DNA from: Dictyophora rubrovolvata
Taxonomy: Eukaryota; Basidiomycota; Agaricomycetes; Phallales; Phallaceae
DNA length: 64,000 nt
Direction: 5' to 3'
Assembly (NCBI GenBank): GCA_029959195.1
Contig: CP114120.1
Location: forward strand, 2,604,001-2,668,000
Made by a program: the position numbers and the translations under genes
In this document: positions 11,936 to 24,998 of the stretch, in pieces
Position numbering within the stretch: the first letter of the stretch is position 1
How the letters are laid out: each line of letters begins with the position of its first letter
The notes under the pieces: generated by a model
What the model saw: only the letters and a program-made list of their open reading frames with translations
Database searches by the model: none
Told to the model about the DNA's origin: nothing

Positions 11936-13060
11936 AGAAAGCTGATGAAATGACAAATGAGAGTCAAGCGGCTTGTTTTCGGCTTCATTCCACGTCGCAT
12001 ATGCTGTATAAGTAACATTTCTTTTCGGTTCTCTGTGAATGTACAATACATATAAGTTTACGTTTTGAATTTGTATCTGTCTTTTTTCTTGATATTTATG
12101 AAAGCTTCTTTCTGACATATCCGTGCCATTTCATTTGTGCTTCTGGATCTTGGCGGCTACCATAATTATTATTGAAGAAGCTCTGATTGACTCGGACTGC
12201 ATTTAGCCCGTCTGTTAGCTCCTGTCAGGTTCAATAATATTATTCCAATTCAATTGTATCAGATCACGGGTAAATTTCAGAAGATTTCGAAAGCCTGAGC
12301 TTTAGGCTATTAGGCATGGATTCTTATAAGAAGCGATAAATGACGTCTTACAACTTCTCATCCTTCTTTTTGCGAAACTAAACACTACTTAGAATTTAAA
12401 TTCCAATTATAAGTTTGTCAGCTTTGCTGCCTTCGCAATGATTACACAATACCAAGCCAGGTGTGTGCACGATTGCAATCTGTGGCGAAGCATGTATTAT
12501 GGACAATAATGATAATGATCATCGATCCTCACATCTTTATAACGACATGTACATAAACAAAAGGTATCTGCAATGTTATCTACCACATGTGAAGAATCTA
12601 CTACTGTAATAAACAAACAGAATATATAAGATGAGGATTAAAATTGAAAGTATACCGGGGTAGTAGACTGAAAAGTGAAGCGTGGAAAGAGCAGAAAAAA
12701 AATATAAAATACAGACAGGATTGATAAGATAAGATGTCGAACACGGAGTGATATTGAACGACAAGGGAAAAAAACAAAAATGCTGGAAAGTGCGTCGAAT
12801 GTGTCGAAACGACCAGGTGTGAGTGACAAGTGATTGTAATTTAAGTAGGAGCGGAAACATTGATCGACCACCAAACAATTGTAGATCCAACCCAACTGAG
12901 AGAGAATGAACTGCTGATAGAAGAAAAGGGGTGGTTTCAATAAGAACCCAGGACTCTAAGATGACGATACCACCCAAACGTGTACCGTAATATGATTACG
13001 GAAAGAGCGAGGAGGTAACCTGCCGGTGTCTAATCAAGCTAGAATCCCCCGAAAAACTCT
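11936..13060. other. intergenic between convergent genes
   Basis: This holds the 3' flanks of the chitinase and deubiquitinase genes. The overlapping minus-strand open frames at 12576..12977 are hydrophobic and Ser/Phe-rich but lie downstream of a real stop codon and have no splice link. I see nothing else. Confidence 0.5.
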
Positions 13061-16000
13061 TCAATGTCCAAAGCCTAATAAGAATTCCTGCAGCCGCTTT
13101 CTTCTTGACTTTGTTTTTTTGTCAACAGCAGGCTTGCCAGTCCCAGCGGTGCTGTCGGCAGATGTGTCAGCAGCAGCAGCAGCACTGCGATGAGGCGAAC
13201 GTTCTGGAATAGGTGGTGGTGTGGAGGTCGATAAAACTTGAATGCTTGTAGGGGGCATAGACTGCCGCACGGACGCATCTCCGTTAGGGCGCGGTTCGCT
13301 CCGAGCCACTGGTATCGACGTACTCGCGGAAAACGAACGGGCACGCGAAGGAGCAGACACAACTGCTGCTTCTGCCGCTGCCGTTTCTGATATTTTAGGG
13401 ACAGGGGGCGGTTCCGAAGGCGACTTCAGGGTATCTGGAGAAGAAAATGATGATGGCGATGTAACGGGACGCGCGCTGTTCCGTCGTCTTGCTGGAGAGG
13501 GAGGTGGCGGTGGAAAAGAGGGTGGTTGTAATGGTGCATCCGGGCTGCCAGATGGAATAGGCGGCGAAAAGGGTGTTGTAATAGAATATTGATCTTTGTC
13601 TTTGGATTGGGAGGATGAAGGGGGCGGTGTTGGTATTGGGGGAACAGGTGGTGGTTGAGAAGCGTCTGAAGTCGAGGTTTGGCTCGGAATGGCAACGGAT
13701 ACGGAGGATGTCGAGGCTGAAACTGAGACAGAGGCAGACGAACTAGAACCACTCTCCTTTGCTCCATTCGTTTCCACAGCAACAACCGCGCCGCCCACGG
13801 TGCCTTCTTTAACATAACGTGACGTATTTTCTGTACCGCTGACGGCGGTGGTGGTGGTAGCTGAAGGTGTGTGTGTATCGACGACTGAAACAGGCAAAGG
13901 AGGAGGAACAGTCTTTTCGCTTTTCTTAATTGACGAGGAAAACAGCGACGACTTTGACCTGTAAGGCGAGGATATTGTAGCATAGGCACCGTTAGGCAAT
14001 TCAGGCGCATTCTCTGTGTTGTCCAACCCGGACGATTTCGGTCGTTTCTTCCTGCTAAATGACGGCGAACGTAGAGCCTTGAATGGGGTTTTGCTAGATG
14101 TGGCGGTAGGTGTTGTTGCCTTAGACTCCGCTACAACTTTGGATATATCGGATGATGCGCTCGTCGGACCCCCTCCGACTGACGACTGAGTCGGAACTGT
14201 TAGTTTGAGGTTCATAGGCATCGCTCTAGGAACCGAGGTATCAGGTGGTCGTATAAGCGGGGTCGATCTATCTGATTCATTGAATGAGGTAGATGGATCG
14301 ACAGCGGTATCAACTGGAGTTAGGGCCGGAGCGTAAACATCAGTTGCTGGTGTTAACAACGTCGCAACAGACCCAGATCGATCTCTTGCAGCGGTTGATG
14401 TTGGCATGACCTCGGATGGCACAGGCGCAGCCGTAGGTTCGGTTGTTTCTAGATCTGCAGCTTGGTAAAATAGCACATATCCAGATTCTCCACTCATTCC
14501 ACCAAAATATTTGGATATATCACCTTCCCTGATTGGCTGTACGCTGTCGTCGTCGAAGGTATACCATGTGCCACGTGACTTGATGATGGTAATATAGTGA
14601 CCGTGGTGCGCTCCCCTATAGGAAATAATCGGATAAAACGGGTTTGGGATAGAAAATGAAGTAGTGCTTACACTCCAATATGAACCACGACTGCAAATAA
14701 TTGATATAATCGATCGGGATCGGGCGCATCGTCAATGGTGTTGAACAAGCGGAGTTCAAAAGGGAAGGGTACACGGTACGACAGCTTGACGTAGCGGTCT
14801 TCTTGATATTTGAATCGCTTCAGATGCAAAGCTAAAACATTGGGCAGTTTCTTTATCTTCATCCTAGAGTAAAAGTATGTGTCAGTGAAGAGATAGCGTA
14901 GACAACAGGAGTGTAAAACATACCGTTTCTCGGCTTCTTGCAGACTCCCACATGCATCACAGAAGAACTTGTTTTTGTGAGCTAACATCTCTGATGCGCT
15001 AAATTGTCTGAGGCATGCTGTGATTGAACAATTTTGCTCAATATCAATCGATAAGTCGAGAAATGATTCATCTCTAGAAGAGACGTTCTCGCAAGTTAAA
15101 CACCGTGTTTCGCTACTTAATGTTCCTTCGAAAAGATCTTGAATAAAAGTGTCACCCGCTCGCCGTTGTCTTGATCCAGAAGAGCTAGTCACAGAGGAAG
15201 GGCCTGGAAGGGAGCCAAGAGAAGAGGATACTAGAAATGAAGGGTATAATTAGGTTTATTGTCCGCGCCCATATGGTGGTTACGTACGTTCTGTGGAGCC
15301 ATTTGTGTTTCTATTAATTTCCGCAGGATGCGGGTTTTTCTTCATCACGTCCTTTATGTTCTCGGCGACCTTATTCAGGAGAAACCCTAGAAATTCATGT
15401 GCATCCTGATGCATCGCACTTCTGTAGGCAGGATTCTCGTCTTTAACTTTATCGATGAACGAAGTAGGGGACACTGTTCCTTTATCTGTAGGGTTCAACG
15501 CAATGTGCAAAAATAAGGAGCGTAAGGCCGAGAATAGCGTTGGTGGAGCGGTCGCCGTAGGAGCAGGAGTCGAAACATTATTCTTTGAAGACACGTTTGA
15601 ATGGTCATCACTGCGTCCAGCGTTAATCGTTGACTCGCGCCGGCGAAAAGGGAAAGGGCTAAGCCCAGGTGGTTTGGGGATAGGCGTGGCAGGTGGCGCT
15701 GGCGTTGGTGGAAGGGCAGCTGGGAGTGGTAATGGTAGTGACCCATCGTTAAACTCGCAAACAAACTGTCGAAAGGGTTTGCAGAAGTATAAAGCTTGTA
15801 ATATGGAGTTGGCATAACTGGAGGAAAAGATCAATGAAACGAACGTCATGGATAGAGTCTAAGCATACCAGGTATTTCCAAACTAAAAAACGGATGCATG
15901 TGCGTAAGTATGACCATGATATCCTATCCAAAAAAACAGCATGAAACTTACGTTCACAAAGCCAAACTGTTTACAATCAGCGTCGTTAACCGGCTTTCCG

Positions 16001-16080
16001 TTCGTAGGTTTGGGAACAGTCGAGGTATTGGCATCGTTTTGATTCAGAACGCCCGATTTATGTCGTTTGAAAATCTCCAT
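13061..16080 (-). CDS. ubiquitin carboxyl-terminal hydrolase, Ubp9/13 (USP12/46, CreB) type
   Basis: Complement of exons 13061..14615, 14672..14863, 14924..15230, 15288..15817, 15869..15882 and 15952..16080 gives 908 residues. The Cys box [17 protein letters not shown] places the catalytic Cys at residue 48 and is assembled across a 14-nt exon. Two CxxC pairs (CLTC and CDAC) form the zinc-finger-like insert. The His box [10 protein letters not shown] puts the catalytic His at 397, followed by WYTFDDDSV. All catalytic elements are intact. A tail of over 450 residues rich in Ser, Pro and Thr follows the domain and ends in a basic stretch. By family knowledge this group removes ubiquitin with WD40 cofactors (CreC in Aspergillus, UAF1/WDR48 in animals) and acts in carbon regulation and transporter stability. 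Only the N-terminal half is conserved. Confidence 0.94.
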
Positions 16081-17213
16081 AAATCACAGCACAGATTCAG
16101 CTAGAATGATGCTCGGAGTCGAGCGTAGCTGCTGTGCGTACTAGGAGATGTAGATACTGCCTTCAGTAGCCTGAACTTGGGCAGTATCGGAGTTGGTCTT
16201 TAGGGCGCTTATACCATCTTGGCTTCCTAGCTCCAGACTTACGTAACGCATTAAATATAAGTGCATTTTCCTTTATCTTCAACTTGGCTGTTGCTGCAGT
16301 GTTACAAATGCAAATGCCCTGAAAGTCTTGTTTCAACGAGACTTTTCTTGAAACCGGATCTTCAAAAATTCGTTTTTATGTTAGGTTTTCAACAGGCTTT
16401 GCGACAACATACTTGCGTGGGATTCTCCCGCGGATGTCGGCAGCCGTGCTATTAGATCTGTTCCTTGTACCTTAATATTTATGTGGAGATAGCCATTTTA
16501 GGAAAATAATTCCAATCTGATAACAACATACTGCGTGTAGCGTTTTCATGGAATTTGAGCTACGTTACGGTCATACCTGGTCATACAGACATCTTTGCTA
16601 TGTACTGGGATACATGAGCCTGGATGATGAGCCCCGCTGGGTGTATAATTCCGCTCTCCAGTCTCATTTCTCTCTTAGAAACAAAAATAGATCAAAGGCT
16701 CGGCGCGGTCATCAGCTCCGTATGGGGGATAATTCGGAATCGTTCTCCTTTCTTCCGCCGGATTATACGGAGAGATCTAGAAATGCATCTCCTAATGGAC
16801 AGACTAGCTTCGATTTCCAAGCAGCTCAGAAGCTAAGTGGAACAAGTGGAACACGCATGCAATTAATATAAATTGATGTAGCAATGCAAAACGATCAGTC
16901 TCATAGTACATCCGTAACGCATGTTATGGGGCGGTCCGGTTGTCTTGACCTTTGATCATGGGTCGCGTCCAAATTTATATTCGGACTCACAGGCTCGAAA
17001 GCCAAGTTTATTTATCTGAAAGTTACAGCAAGCTTGTATTTCGGCATTTATGGGTCCGTGATCAATATACGGTCCCGAATAGTTGCCGAGAGACATTCCC
17101 ATCTTGACATTTCACATTGTTTAAATCTTCCTTTGACAAAAGGGTCTATATTAGGAATAACGACAAATGTTAATAGTTTGTAGTAATGCATTGCAAAAAC
17201 TATCACCGAGTTC
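16081..17213. other. intergenic
   Basis: This lies between the start of the deubiquitinase gene and the 3' end of the MFS gene. The plus-strand frame at 16548..16871 has no recognisable family and no matching splice sites. No repeats or RNA genes are apparent. Confidence 0.5.
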
Positions 17214-19327
17214 TTATTGTGCATACCCCACATCGTAACCAGCCCTCAACTCATTTCCATACTTGATGGTAATAAAGAGTAAACTATAATCACGATATAT
17301 AAGGTATGAAGATACCTGGAGCGGGGAGGAAAACCTACATAAAAGCACACCAACCAAGTACCGCAGCAATCAAATTTGTATATACTAACCCAATTGAATT
17401 GATAAGAGGGAGAGCCACTGCTGAAGCGATACCGCAGAATGTATATCGTAGAGCGCTGAAAAAAAAAATGGAGTGAAGCGTTGGAACTAATGATAGTTAT
17501 TACATACCTACTAAAGGCCATGGCCTCTGCACCTCTAGAACGGAATAAATCAACAAGATAAGTAAATGACGGTGCCAAAACAGTATCAAGCTTGAGAAAT
17601 CAATTAACCAAATTGTTATTTCGTAAAACGTCCTGAAAGAGTTGCATACCCCAAATCCCACTACAAAAAAACAAATCAAATTGATAATCAATCCAATTCT
17701 TCCAGGGACGTAGGTTATCGTTAATCCTGAACATATCAATGCTGTCGGAAAGAGTAATAGACCTCCCGGAATCGTTGCAATTAGACGATCTTCAGGATAC
17801 CATTTCCCCTGCCTGCGGGCTCGCCCTTTTATCACTGCTTTATCTGCTAAACGGCCCGACACCGCAGCGCCAACTAAGCAATTGTTATTAGGTATACCAA
17901 TGATTGAAGCGTGATAGACCTTATAACATACTCATATTACCGAAACCGTTTGAGAGGAAACATACGCCTATTTGTGCGGGTGTTGTTAAACCGTACGCTG
18001 GAGCCTAAATCATTGTCAATGCTGTTCGGGTAATGATTACCGGTAATCTATATATTACAAGGGTATACGCCACAGGAATCAATAACACTGATGCGGATGT
18101 TAACTGGTGGCATGTCGAGAATAAAATCGGTAATCACCGTAAAAGCTTCCCAGCATAAGGGATGAAGACAAGGCCTGATGACTAGTTTTAGAAATCGATT
18201 TGACATACATAAATAATGGTTCGTACCACGAGAAGAACGACCCTTCCCTTCGCTAATGAAAAAGGAGCAAATGGACTCAGCCATACCCATTTCCAACCAG
18301 AATCTGTACATCAATTGAATACTTCTTCCGTCTTGATCGATTTTAATATCTTACCAGGTGTCATTGAGAATGATTTAGGAACAGAATTCAAGTCTATACC
18401 CTTTGTCCCGGGATGTATAGTTTCCGGAAGATAGCGAAAAACTAAGATAAAAAGCAGAAATCCAAAGACGCCCAGCGAGAGCTGCATGACTCTCCATGAG
18501 GCATACGTTGCCAAAATACCGCCCGTAATTGGAGCAAGCGGTGGTCCAAGAAGCATGAACTTGACATCCAAATTAGAATCAAAAATGGATTTCAACATTC
18601 GAAGTCAAATGTATAAGAAGTAAGCACTGACGCCGAAGAATATTCCCATTCCTGTTCCTCTTTCTTCCAATTTGTATATGTCGGATATGGTCGCCGCACC
18701 TACAGAGTGGGAACTAAAGAATCTGAATGTGAACGATTATTAACGAAAGATAGATAATTTGCGTTTACCAAGAAGTCCCGAGTGCTTGGATGCTCCTACC
18801 GACGACAAGGGCAATGACGTCTGGTGCTGACGCAGCCACCAGCGATCCTACCGTGACTAAGGGGAGTGAACAGAGATATACAGGCCGTCGTCCGTCTTTG
18901 AATGAGTAAACGGAGTGCTTTCACAGTGATTAGACAATATTAAGACTCACAGTAACCAGCGTATGGTGCCCACATTAGACTACCAATAGCAATGACGAAA
19001 ACATAAGCACCGACGGTGTAACTGTGCCATCATTTTGCCAGGTCAAACAAAAACAAGAACTAATGCTCACTTAATGACCACTCCCGTGGTATTCAGATCT
19101 TGTGCAATTTCTAAGATGGTGGGTGTAAAGCATCCCGATGCGAACACTGAAAGTTTTCAGGAGCGTTAAATAAAACACATAGACATCGTCCACACACATC
19201 CTAATAATCCTGTCACGGAGACTATAATTGTGATGCATCGTTTTTGGGAGGACGAAAACTTGTCATAAACATCGTTGCTCGTATTCTCAGAGTCACTATT
19301 TTCGAGCAACGGTGTTCTCTCAGACAT
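17214..19327 (-). CDS. major facilitator superfamily transporter (DHA1-like)
   Basis: Complement of 13 exons (17214..17283, 17339..17455, 17508..17590, 17650..17873, 17932..18004, 18059..18103, 18227..18303, 18355..18559, 18632..18713, 18769..18895, 18951..19021, 19071..19146, 19198..19327) totals 1,380 nt, or 459 residues. A short acidic N-terminus beginning MSERTPLLE is followed by typical MFS helices. The loop 2-3 signature reads GRRPVYLCSLPL, helix 4 begins RSIQALGTS, and helix 5 carries GPPLAPITGG, the DHA1 motif C pattern. The C-terminus ends KYGNELRAG...GYAQ. Its likely role is proton-coupled efflux of a drug or metabolite, but the substrate cannot be read from the sequence. At 459 residues it is slightly short for DHA1 proteins because the segment around helix 7 is compact. 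It is divergent from the first aspartic protease. Confidence 0.9.
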
Positions 19328-20791
19328 AGTAATAGTATGATGCCGGTCGTCGTCGGTCGACCTCGAGCAGTTGGTTGTGTCAATGGTGGTTGAAACGAAG
19401 CTCGACCATGAATTTACGATGACTCAATGTAATATATACTCCATGGCGTGCAAATTCCTGGTCGAATAATTCATAAACAAGCATGAATTCGTCAATGAAA
19501 AAGTCAACACAACTACCTTCGATAACACTGTACCGAGCCGCTGGCCCGCTGCCGCCGGTGTGAAGAGGTTACTGGGCGTCTGTTGAACCTCCCATCAATT
19601 GCCGAACGTTACGTAATTTGACTGCCTATAAGAAAGGCAATAGACAATCTATTCAACTCGCTCTCCATTTCCTGATAATTAAATCTACTCGTTGTTCCAA
19701 TGTTGTCCCGAACGAGGGTTCTCTCCCCTGTCTGAAGAATCTTGGTTTCTTGCTGGTTTCAGATAACAATGGTGCTTGAAACGTTTGTTAAATGCGCTAT
19801 ATGAATGGGAAGCCTCTGAAATCCATTAAAACCACCACATCCGACATCGGATGCGCTAGTCGTGACGTTGATGAAATGAACACAGTCGAACTTTAAATCA
19901 TGCTGAAACGGGTCTGGGATAGACTGAGACTATGGCATAGCACAAAGCCTCAGTCTTGACGGGGATGGGCGTGAAGCGGAACTGAGCTACGATTTTGGTA
20001 ATAATAGGGATGGTATTGGTATCGGGCAGGGTTGAAAAGGCAGCGACCGGAACCCCGGAGGCGAGGCTCGATGAGAGGCATGCTGTGCTGTGGCGCTTTC
20101 CTGTTGTTCGTTTGATGAGCTTTTACAAAAACAAAGGGTTTTTCAGGATGTTTCCCAGCAGGTTAACATAAAAGCAATTTAGCAAGAGTGGAGCGGGTGG
20201 AGACCACCGCGAAAACCGTACCTAGGCAGGCTGAAACTGAAGGAGCAGGAAACTACCGATGTAATACATTGCGATACGCAATGTATTGCCATGCCTGCGG
20301 CGCAAGAAGCCTGACGACAAGGCTCTTTTTTGATTTCTTTTATAGCTTCACCACGTGTAAATATAGGCGAAAAGCCTTCATCTCGAGGAGTGTGGACTCA
20401 GTAATGGCTGTAGAGACTGACCCGTTATTGCGGCCTGTCTATTCGAATTCCGTGATGAAGCCTTGAATCATCCGGACGGCAATTAACATATGTAAGGCTG
20501 ATGTAAGATTTTAAACGGCGAATTGTCGAGCCGGAGGTAGGTAATTTCTACCAAGATTTTTGCGAGATGCTTCGGATGGCGGGTCATAGTTTGTCATAAC
20601 TTGAATTGCAAACGGAACGAGTGTACATACTCGTTTTAGTGCAGCCCCTTGTACCTTGTACCCTTGGTGTCCGAGGGGAAAGGTATCGCTCCATCATGGC
20701 CGCACTACATTCAACTTTTGACGCTCGCGTTATAACTATATAATAGACTCGGTCAGTCTAGCTAATTCCATCGTTTGTTTCTCTTTCTTCG
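19328..20791. promoter_or_regulatory. divergent intergenic region between MFS and aspartic protease
   Basis: This 1.46-kb region separates two divergently transcribed genes and must contain both promoters. A TATA-like ACTATATAAT stretch lies about 55 bases before the protease start codon. I found no convincing gene within it. Confidence 0.45.
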
Positions 20792-22795
20792 ATGATGGTT
20801 CAATCTAATTCTCGATGCAATACAGGAAAGCTCGTGAAACTATCTTTATTCATCCCGTTCTTCATTGCTCTGGTTCCACGATGTATTGCTTCTGACAATG
20901 CTTCAGCTCTTCATACAGTCAAGCTGACGGCACAAAAGTCGATCAGCCCCCGATCGTATACCCGTCGACTACAGACGCTCGTCCCAGACTCAAATCGTTC
21001 TGAACCGTTGATGGACTTCTTCAAAAATACAGATTTACAGTGAGGAACCTGCTTTTATACCTAATGTTGTAGTATTTAGCCCTCACGTTAATAGATGGTT
21101 CGGTAATCTCAGTTTTGGAACACCTCCACAGCCCCTCACCGTAGTCTTTGACACCGGGTCTTTTGGTCTGGTAGGTTTTTTTGAACAGAGAAACAGATGC
21201 GAACCAATCTAAGACTTCATTCGCTTCAGGAAATCACTGGTATATCTCATCAATTGGTTCTTTTCGTAGTACAACATCGTTCATCCTCGGACCTTTTCAG
21301 ACATCAGATGCAAAAGCTGCCCCCAAAAACCGTTCCTCAGTAATGATAGCTCCACATTTGTGAACCTGAATAAAACGAGCGTTGTGAATTTTGGTACAGG
21401 TTTGAGTTGAATCACTTGCGTGTGCTGAATATAATCACTGATTGTCATTTTTTTTCGATATTCAACAGGTGTCGGTGTTCAGCCATGTTGGTTTTTGATT
21501 TTTGATTTTTGATTTCTCTACCAAAGCTCTAATCTCGTCATATTTAGCTGTAATTTCTTTTGATAATCTTTATGAAACTGAAATGAGTATTTCTTTTAGG
21601 ATTTTGAAAATTTGACAGTTTTGGAGGGAACGGACACGGTGACAATCCTCGGGCTATCTGCTCCTAACATATCTTTATCCCTCATCACAAATCAAACGTC
21701 GGGTGTTGTGAGCATCTCTTTGTTTTGTTTTTGATAGTATCTTGAGCATTATGCAGGATAAAGATCCATTCTCAGGCATTGTGGTACGACTCCTACCGTA
21801 ATGCCCGCCACGTCCGCCGATATTAATATTCATTTAGGGAATGGGACTCCAACCCAACCAAAGCATTTTTCATATCCTAACTAAAAATAACATATCAGGT
21901 AAGTGCGCTCGCTCACCATCTAACTTCGTTTAAAAATGAAAAATAGCCGTCTTTTCTCTCTTCTTGACCCCGCAAAGTGAAGGAAACGCCGAACTAACGA
22001 TAGGAGGAATTGACCCTTCGAAGGTGAACGGGAATGTGATATTTGCTCCCGTCGCTTTCCCTTCGCCCAGTGGGGGTGCCGGTGCGGTTCCGTGGACACT
22101 GAGTACATCGAACATCATGGTGAATGGCAACACGTCTGTTCCATTCCAAAACGCCATCATGGTGTTCGATTCTGGTACTAGTAATCTGGTCTTTGAGCCA
22201 AATCTCACGCAGGTGCGTTGTCAAACGTTCGCTCGAAATTTCGGCAATGATTATGTTGATATTGGAAAATAGGCAATATATGAACGAATATCTCCCGACA
22301 TCAAACCACATGGTACTCTAGGAGCATTTGGCCTTCCGTGCTCTCAAATAGACTCCATCAGTGCAAACCTATCTTTCACGTTCGCGGACGAGGATGGTCA
22401 ACCATTTACGTTAACCGTTCCTCAAAAAGAATTTAACGTTGGTCCTTTTGATGATGATCCTGAGATTTGTCAGACGGTCATCAACGCCTTGGACTTAGGG
22501 GGGAGTGTCAGTCTTAATGTTCTGGGCGGATCCCTTCTCAAGCACTATCGTAAGTTTACGCAATATTTTGAACCCCAAATATTGTTTAACGTTTCTGCCC
22601 ACAGTCAGTGTTTATGACGTCGATGACGAGAAAATTGGTTTTGCCATCCCGTTTAACCAGTCTCAGTCTTCCATGAATGAATCGGGAAGTGCTAATTCTA
22701 CTCACATCTCGTCTTCTTCTATATCTCTAAGTGAACGCATCTGTTTCACTTTCAGTCTTATCGTTGTGTTTTTATCTACGCTCATATTTATTTGA
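20792..22795 (+). CDS. GPI-anchored pepsin-like aspartic protease, tandem copy 1
   Basis: Exons 20792..21039, 21095..21170, 21230..21239, 21301..21399, 21469..21486, 21548..21549, 21600..21707, 21757..21783, 21838..21898, 21947..22212, 22273..22549 and 22605..22795 total 1,383 nt, or 460 residues. An N-terminal signal peptide is followed by a propeptide and the A1 protease fold. The first active-site motif is DTGS at 102 (here DTGSF rather than DTGSS), the second DSGTS at 291. The C-terminus has a Ser-rich stretch then a hydrophobic tail, which predicts a GPI anchor as in yapsins. The model needs a 10-nt exon and a 2-nt exon to keep frame, and the neighbouring copy has both in the same places. 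Several Asn-X-Ser/Thr sites are present. Likely a cell-surface or secreted peptidase; substrate unknown. Confidence 0.88.
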
Positions 22796-23047
22796 GCTTT
22801 AGCTTTTTAGTAGGCACGTCAGCTATTTATGTTTATAATTTATTGTATGGTCTGAATGTTGAATCTGGATGTTTTGAATGAGCTTGTTTGCCCGCAGGAC
22901 TGAGGACTTTGAGATTAGACGCCTACGTTTTTTGACGTGACGTTGCTGACATTTTATCATCACCAGCCGAGAAGCCGTTTGTTGATTTTCTCAGCCGGTT
23001 TTCCAAACGGACGCTACTGCGATACAACCTTTTTTCAACTCCCAACA

Positions 23048-24998
23048 ATGTCTTTCGGTTTTCATTGTAAAATATGGAAGCTGATACAGCTTTCCGTACT
23101 TTTCGCGATATATTCACAATGTGTTGCCGCCGCCCTTCATACAATCAAGCTATCCTCGCGCAAGGCAATTAACTCACGGTCGGGCCAGGGCCGACTACGG
23201 AATTTGCTTGTGGCAGAATCAAACCGCTCTGAGCCATTGGCGGACCTGTTCAATGGTACCGATTTGCAGTAAGTATGGTTCTTTGTTTTCACCTGGAAAT
23301 GCAAGCAATACCTGTTTTTGTTTATCAGATGGTTCGGTAATATCAGCTTTGGAACCCCTCCGCAAGCTCTGACTGTAGTTTTTGACACTGGGTCCTCAAA
23401 CGCGGTCAGTTCTTCGTCAAATACACCTTGCGTCTATTCATTGATAATTAATTTACCTTAGGAAGTTACCGGTAAGTTTTACCATTCAATCAATGACACA
23501 CCGCTCTTAATTTCCTTTAGACGTCAGTTGCCAAACTTGCCAAAAACAGAAACCTTTCCTAAGTAACGAGAGCTCCACATTCATTAGCCTTAATAAAACC
23601 ACTGTTTTGAATTTTGGGACTGGTTTGATGAGTCGTTATATACCTTGGATATATCCGCTGACAGTTGTTTTTTTTTTCAATTTTTACAGGGATAGGTGTT
23701 CAACCAAGTTAGTACTCGGTTCTTGCATTTCACTTGGACATTCGGCTAAAAATTTCCCATACTTAGGTGTAACTTTTGTCTTTTCGTGTTATAAAAAGTA
23801 ATAAACTTTCCCTCAGGACTTTGAAAACTTGACCGTTGTTGAAGCAATGGATACGATGACGATTCTTAACTTGTCGGCTCCTCAAGTACCTTTATTACTT
23901 ATCACAGATCAGACAGCGGGCTTTGTGAGCACCTTTTTTTTTCTTGTTTGGTTTCCTAACTTACTTTGCCCAGGATGACGATCCATTTTCGGGCATTGTG
24001 GTATGTCACCCACAGCGGCATTTGTTTTTTCTCCTCAACAGTAATACTTTAACTAGGGGATGGCCCTCATTCCAAATCGCAGCGTTTTTCATGTTTTGAA
24101 CGTAAATAACGTATCGTGTAAGCGTTTTCCTCTTTTTCTCATCAAAGAATGTCCCAAAAGAGATCGTATTTATGCAGCTGTTTTCTCTCTATTCTTGACA
24201 CCAAAAAGTGTTGGAGATGCCGAACTAACTATAGGAGGAATTGATCAATCAAGAGTTAATGGAACTCTGACATTCGCCCCCGTCGGACTTCCTCCTCCAC
24301 CAGGTGAAGGTGCTGAGTGGACACTAAATTCGTCCAATATCGCGGTGAACGGGCAGACCACATCGTTATTGTCTAAACCCCTTAACATTATTTTCGACTC
24401 CGGAACCAGTAATTTAGTCTTTCAGCCCAACATTACACAGGTGCGCTCTAGGATTGAATTATTTTAACAAATCCTGACGTATCTGTCAAAACTCAGGCTA
24501 TATACGGACTCATCTCTCCCGAGATTCGACCACACGGAAGTCTTGGAGCGTTCGGCCTGCCATGCTCCGAAATAAACTCAATCAATGCTAGTATATCTTT
24601 CACGTTCACAAACACGAGCGGTCAACCGTTTGTTTTGACCGTTCCCCCGGAAGAATTCAGTGTCGGTCCTTTTGACGATGATCCCGAGATTTGTCAAACG
24701 GTTATTAACGCTCTGGACGGGTTTAATATTTTGGGTGGATCACTTTTAAAGCATTATTGTAAGATTTTGTTACGGTGAAATCAAGTCCGTAAGTATCCTA
24801 ATCGTCTTTGTAGATAGTGTTTGGGACGTCGATCACGCTCAGCTCGGTTTCGTCATTCCACCCAACCAGTCTTTTACGGAGGGAGGTGCTAATTCAACTC
24901 GGAGCACTTCTTCATCTATATCTTTTGATAAACACATATACTCTATGTTCAGTTTTACCGCTGTACTGTTATCCACGCTCACTGGCATGTTGGTCTAA
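23048..24998 (+). CDS. GPI-anchored pepsin-like aspartic protease, tandem copy 2
   Basis: Exons 23048..23268, 23329..23404, 23462..23471, 23521..23622, 23690..23707, 23767..23768, 23817..23924, 23974..24000, 24057..24117, 24178..24440, 24497..24758 and 24814..24998 total 1,335 nt, or 444 residues. The exon pattern is the same as in copy 1 only 253 bases upstream, with five exons identical in length besides the 10- and 2-nt exons. DTGSS lies at residue 93 and DSGTS at 282, so both catalytic Asp are kept. The start at 23048 was chosen because it begins a good signal peptide (MSFGFHCKIWKLIQ...). The C-terminus is again Ser-rich and hydrophobic, consistent with a GPI signal. The pair arose by tandem duplication; introns have diverged more than exons. 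Confidence 0.88.

Noticed and set aside
13426-14010. Long minus-strand frame of 194 codons inside the deubiquitinase tail
   Set aside because: It is an alternative-frame shadow of the Ser/Pro-rich tail in the same exon.
16548-16871. 107-codon plus-strand frame in the gap between the deubiquitinase and MFS genes
   Set aside because: No family, no supporting splice sites and no compositional signature of coding sequence.
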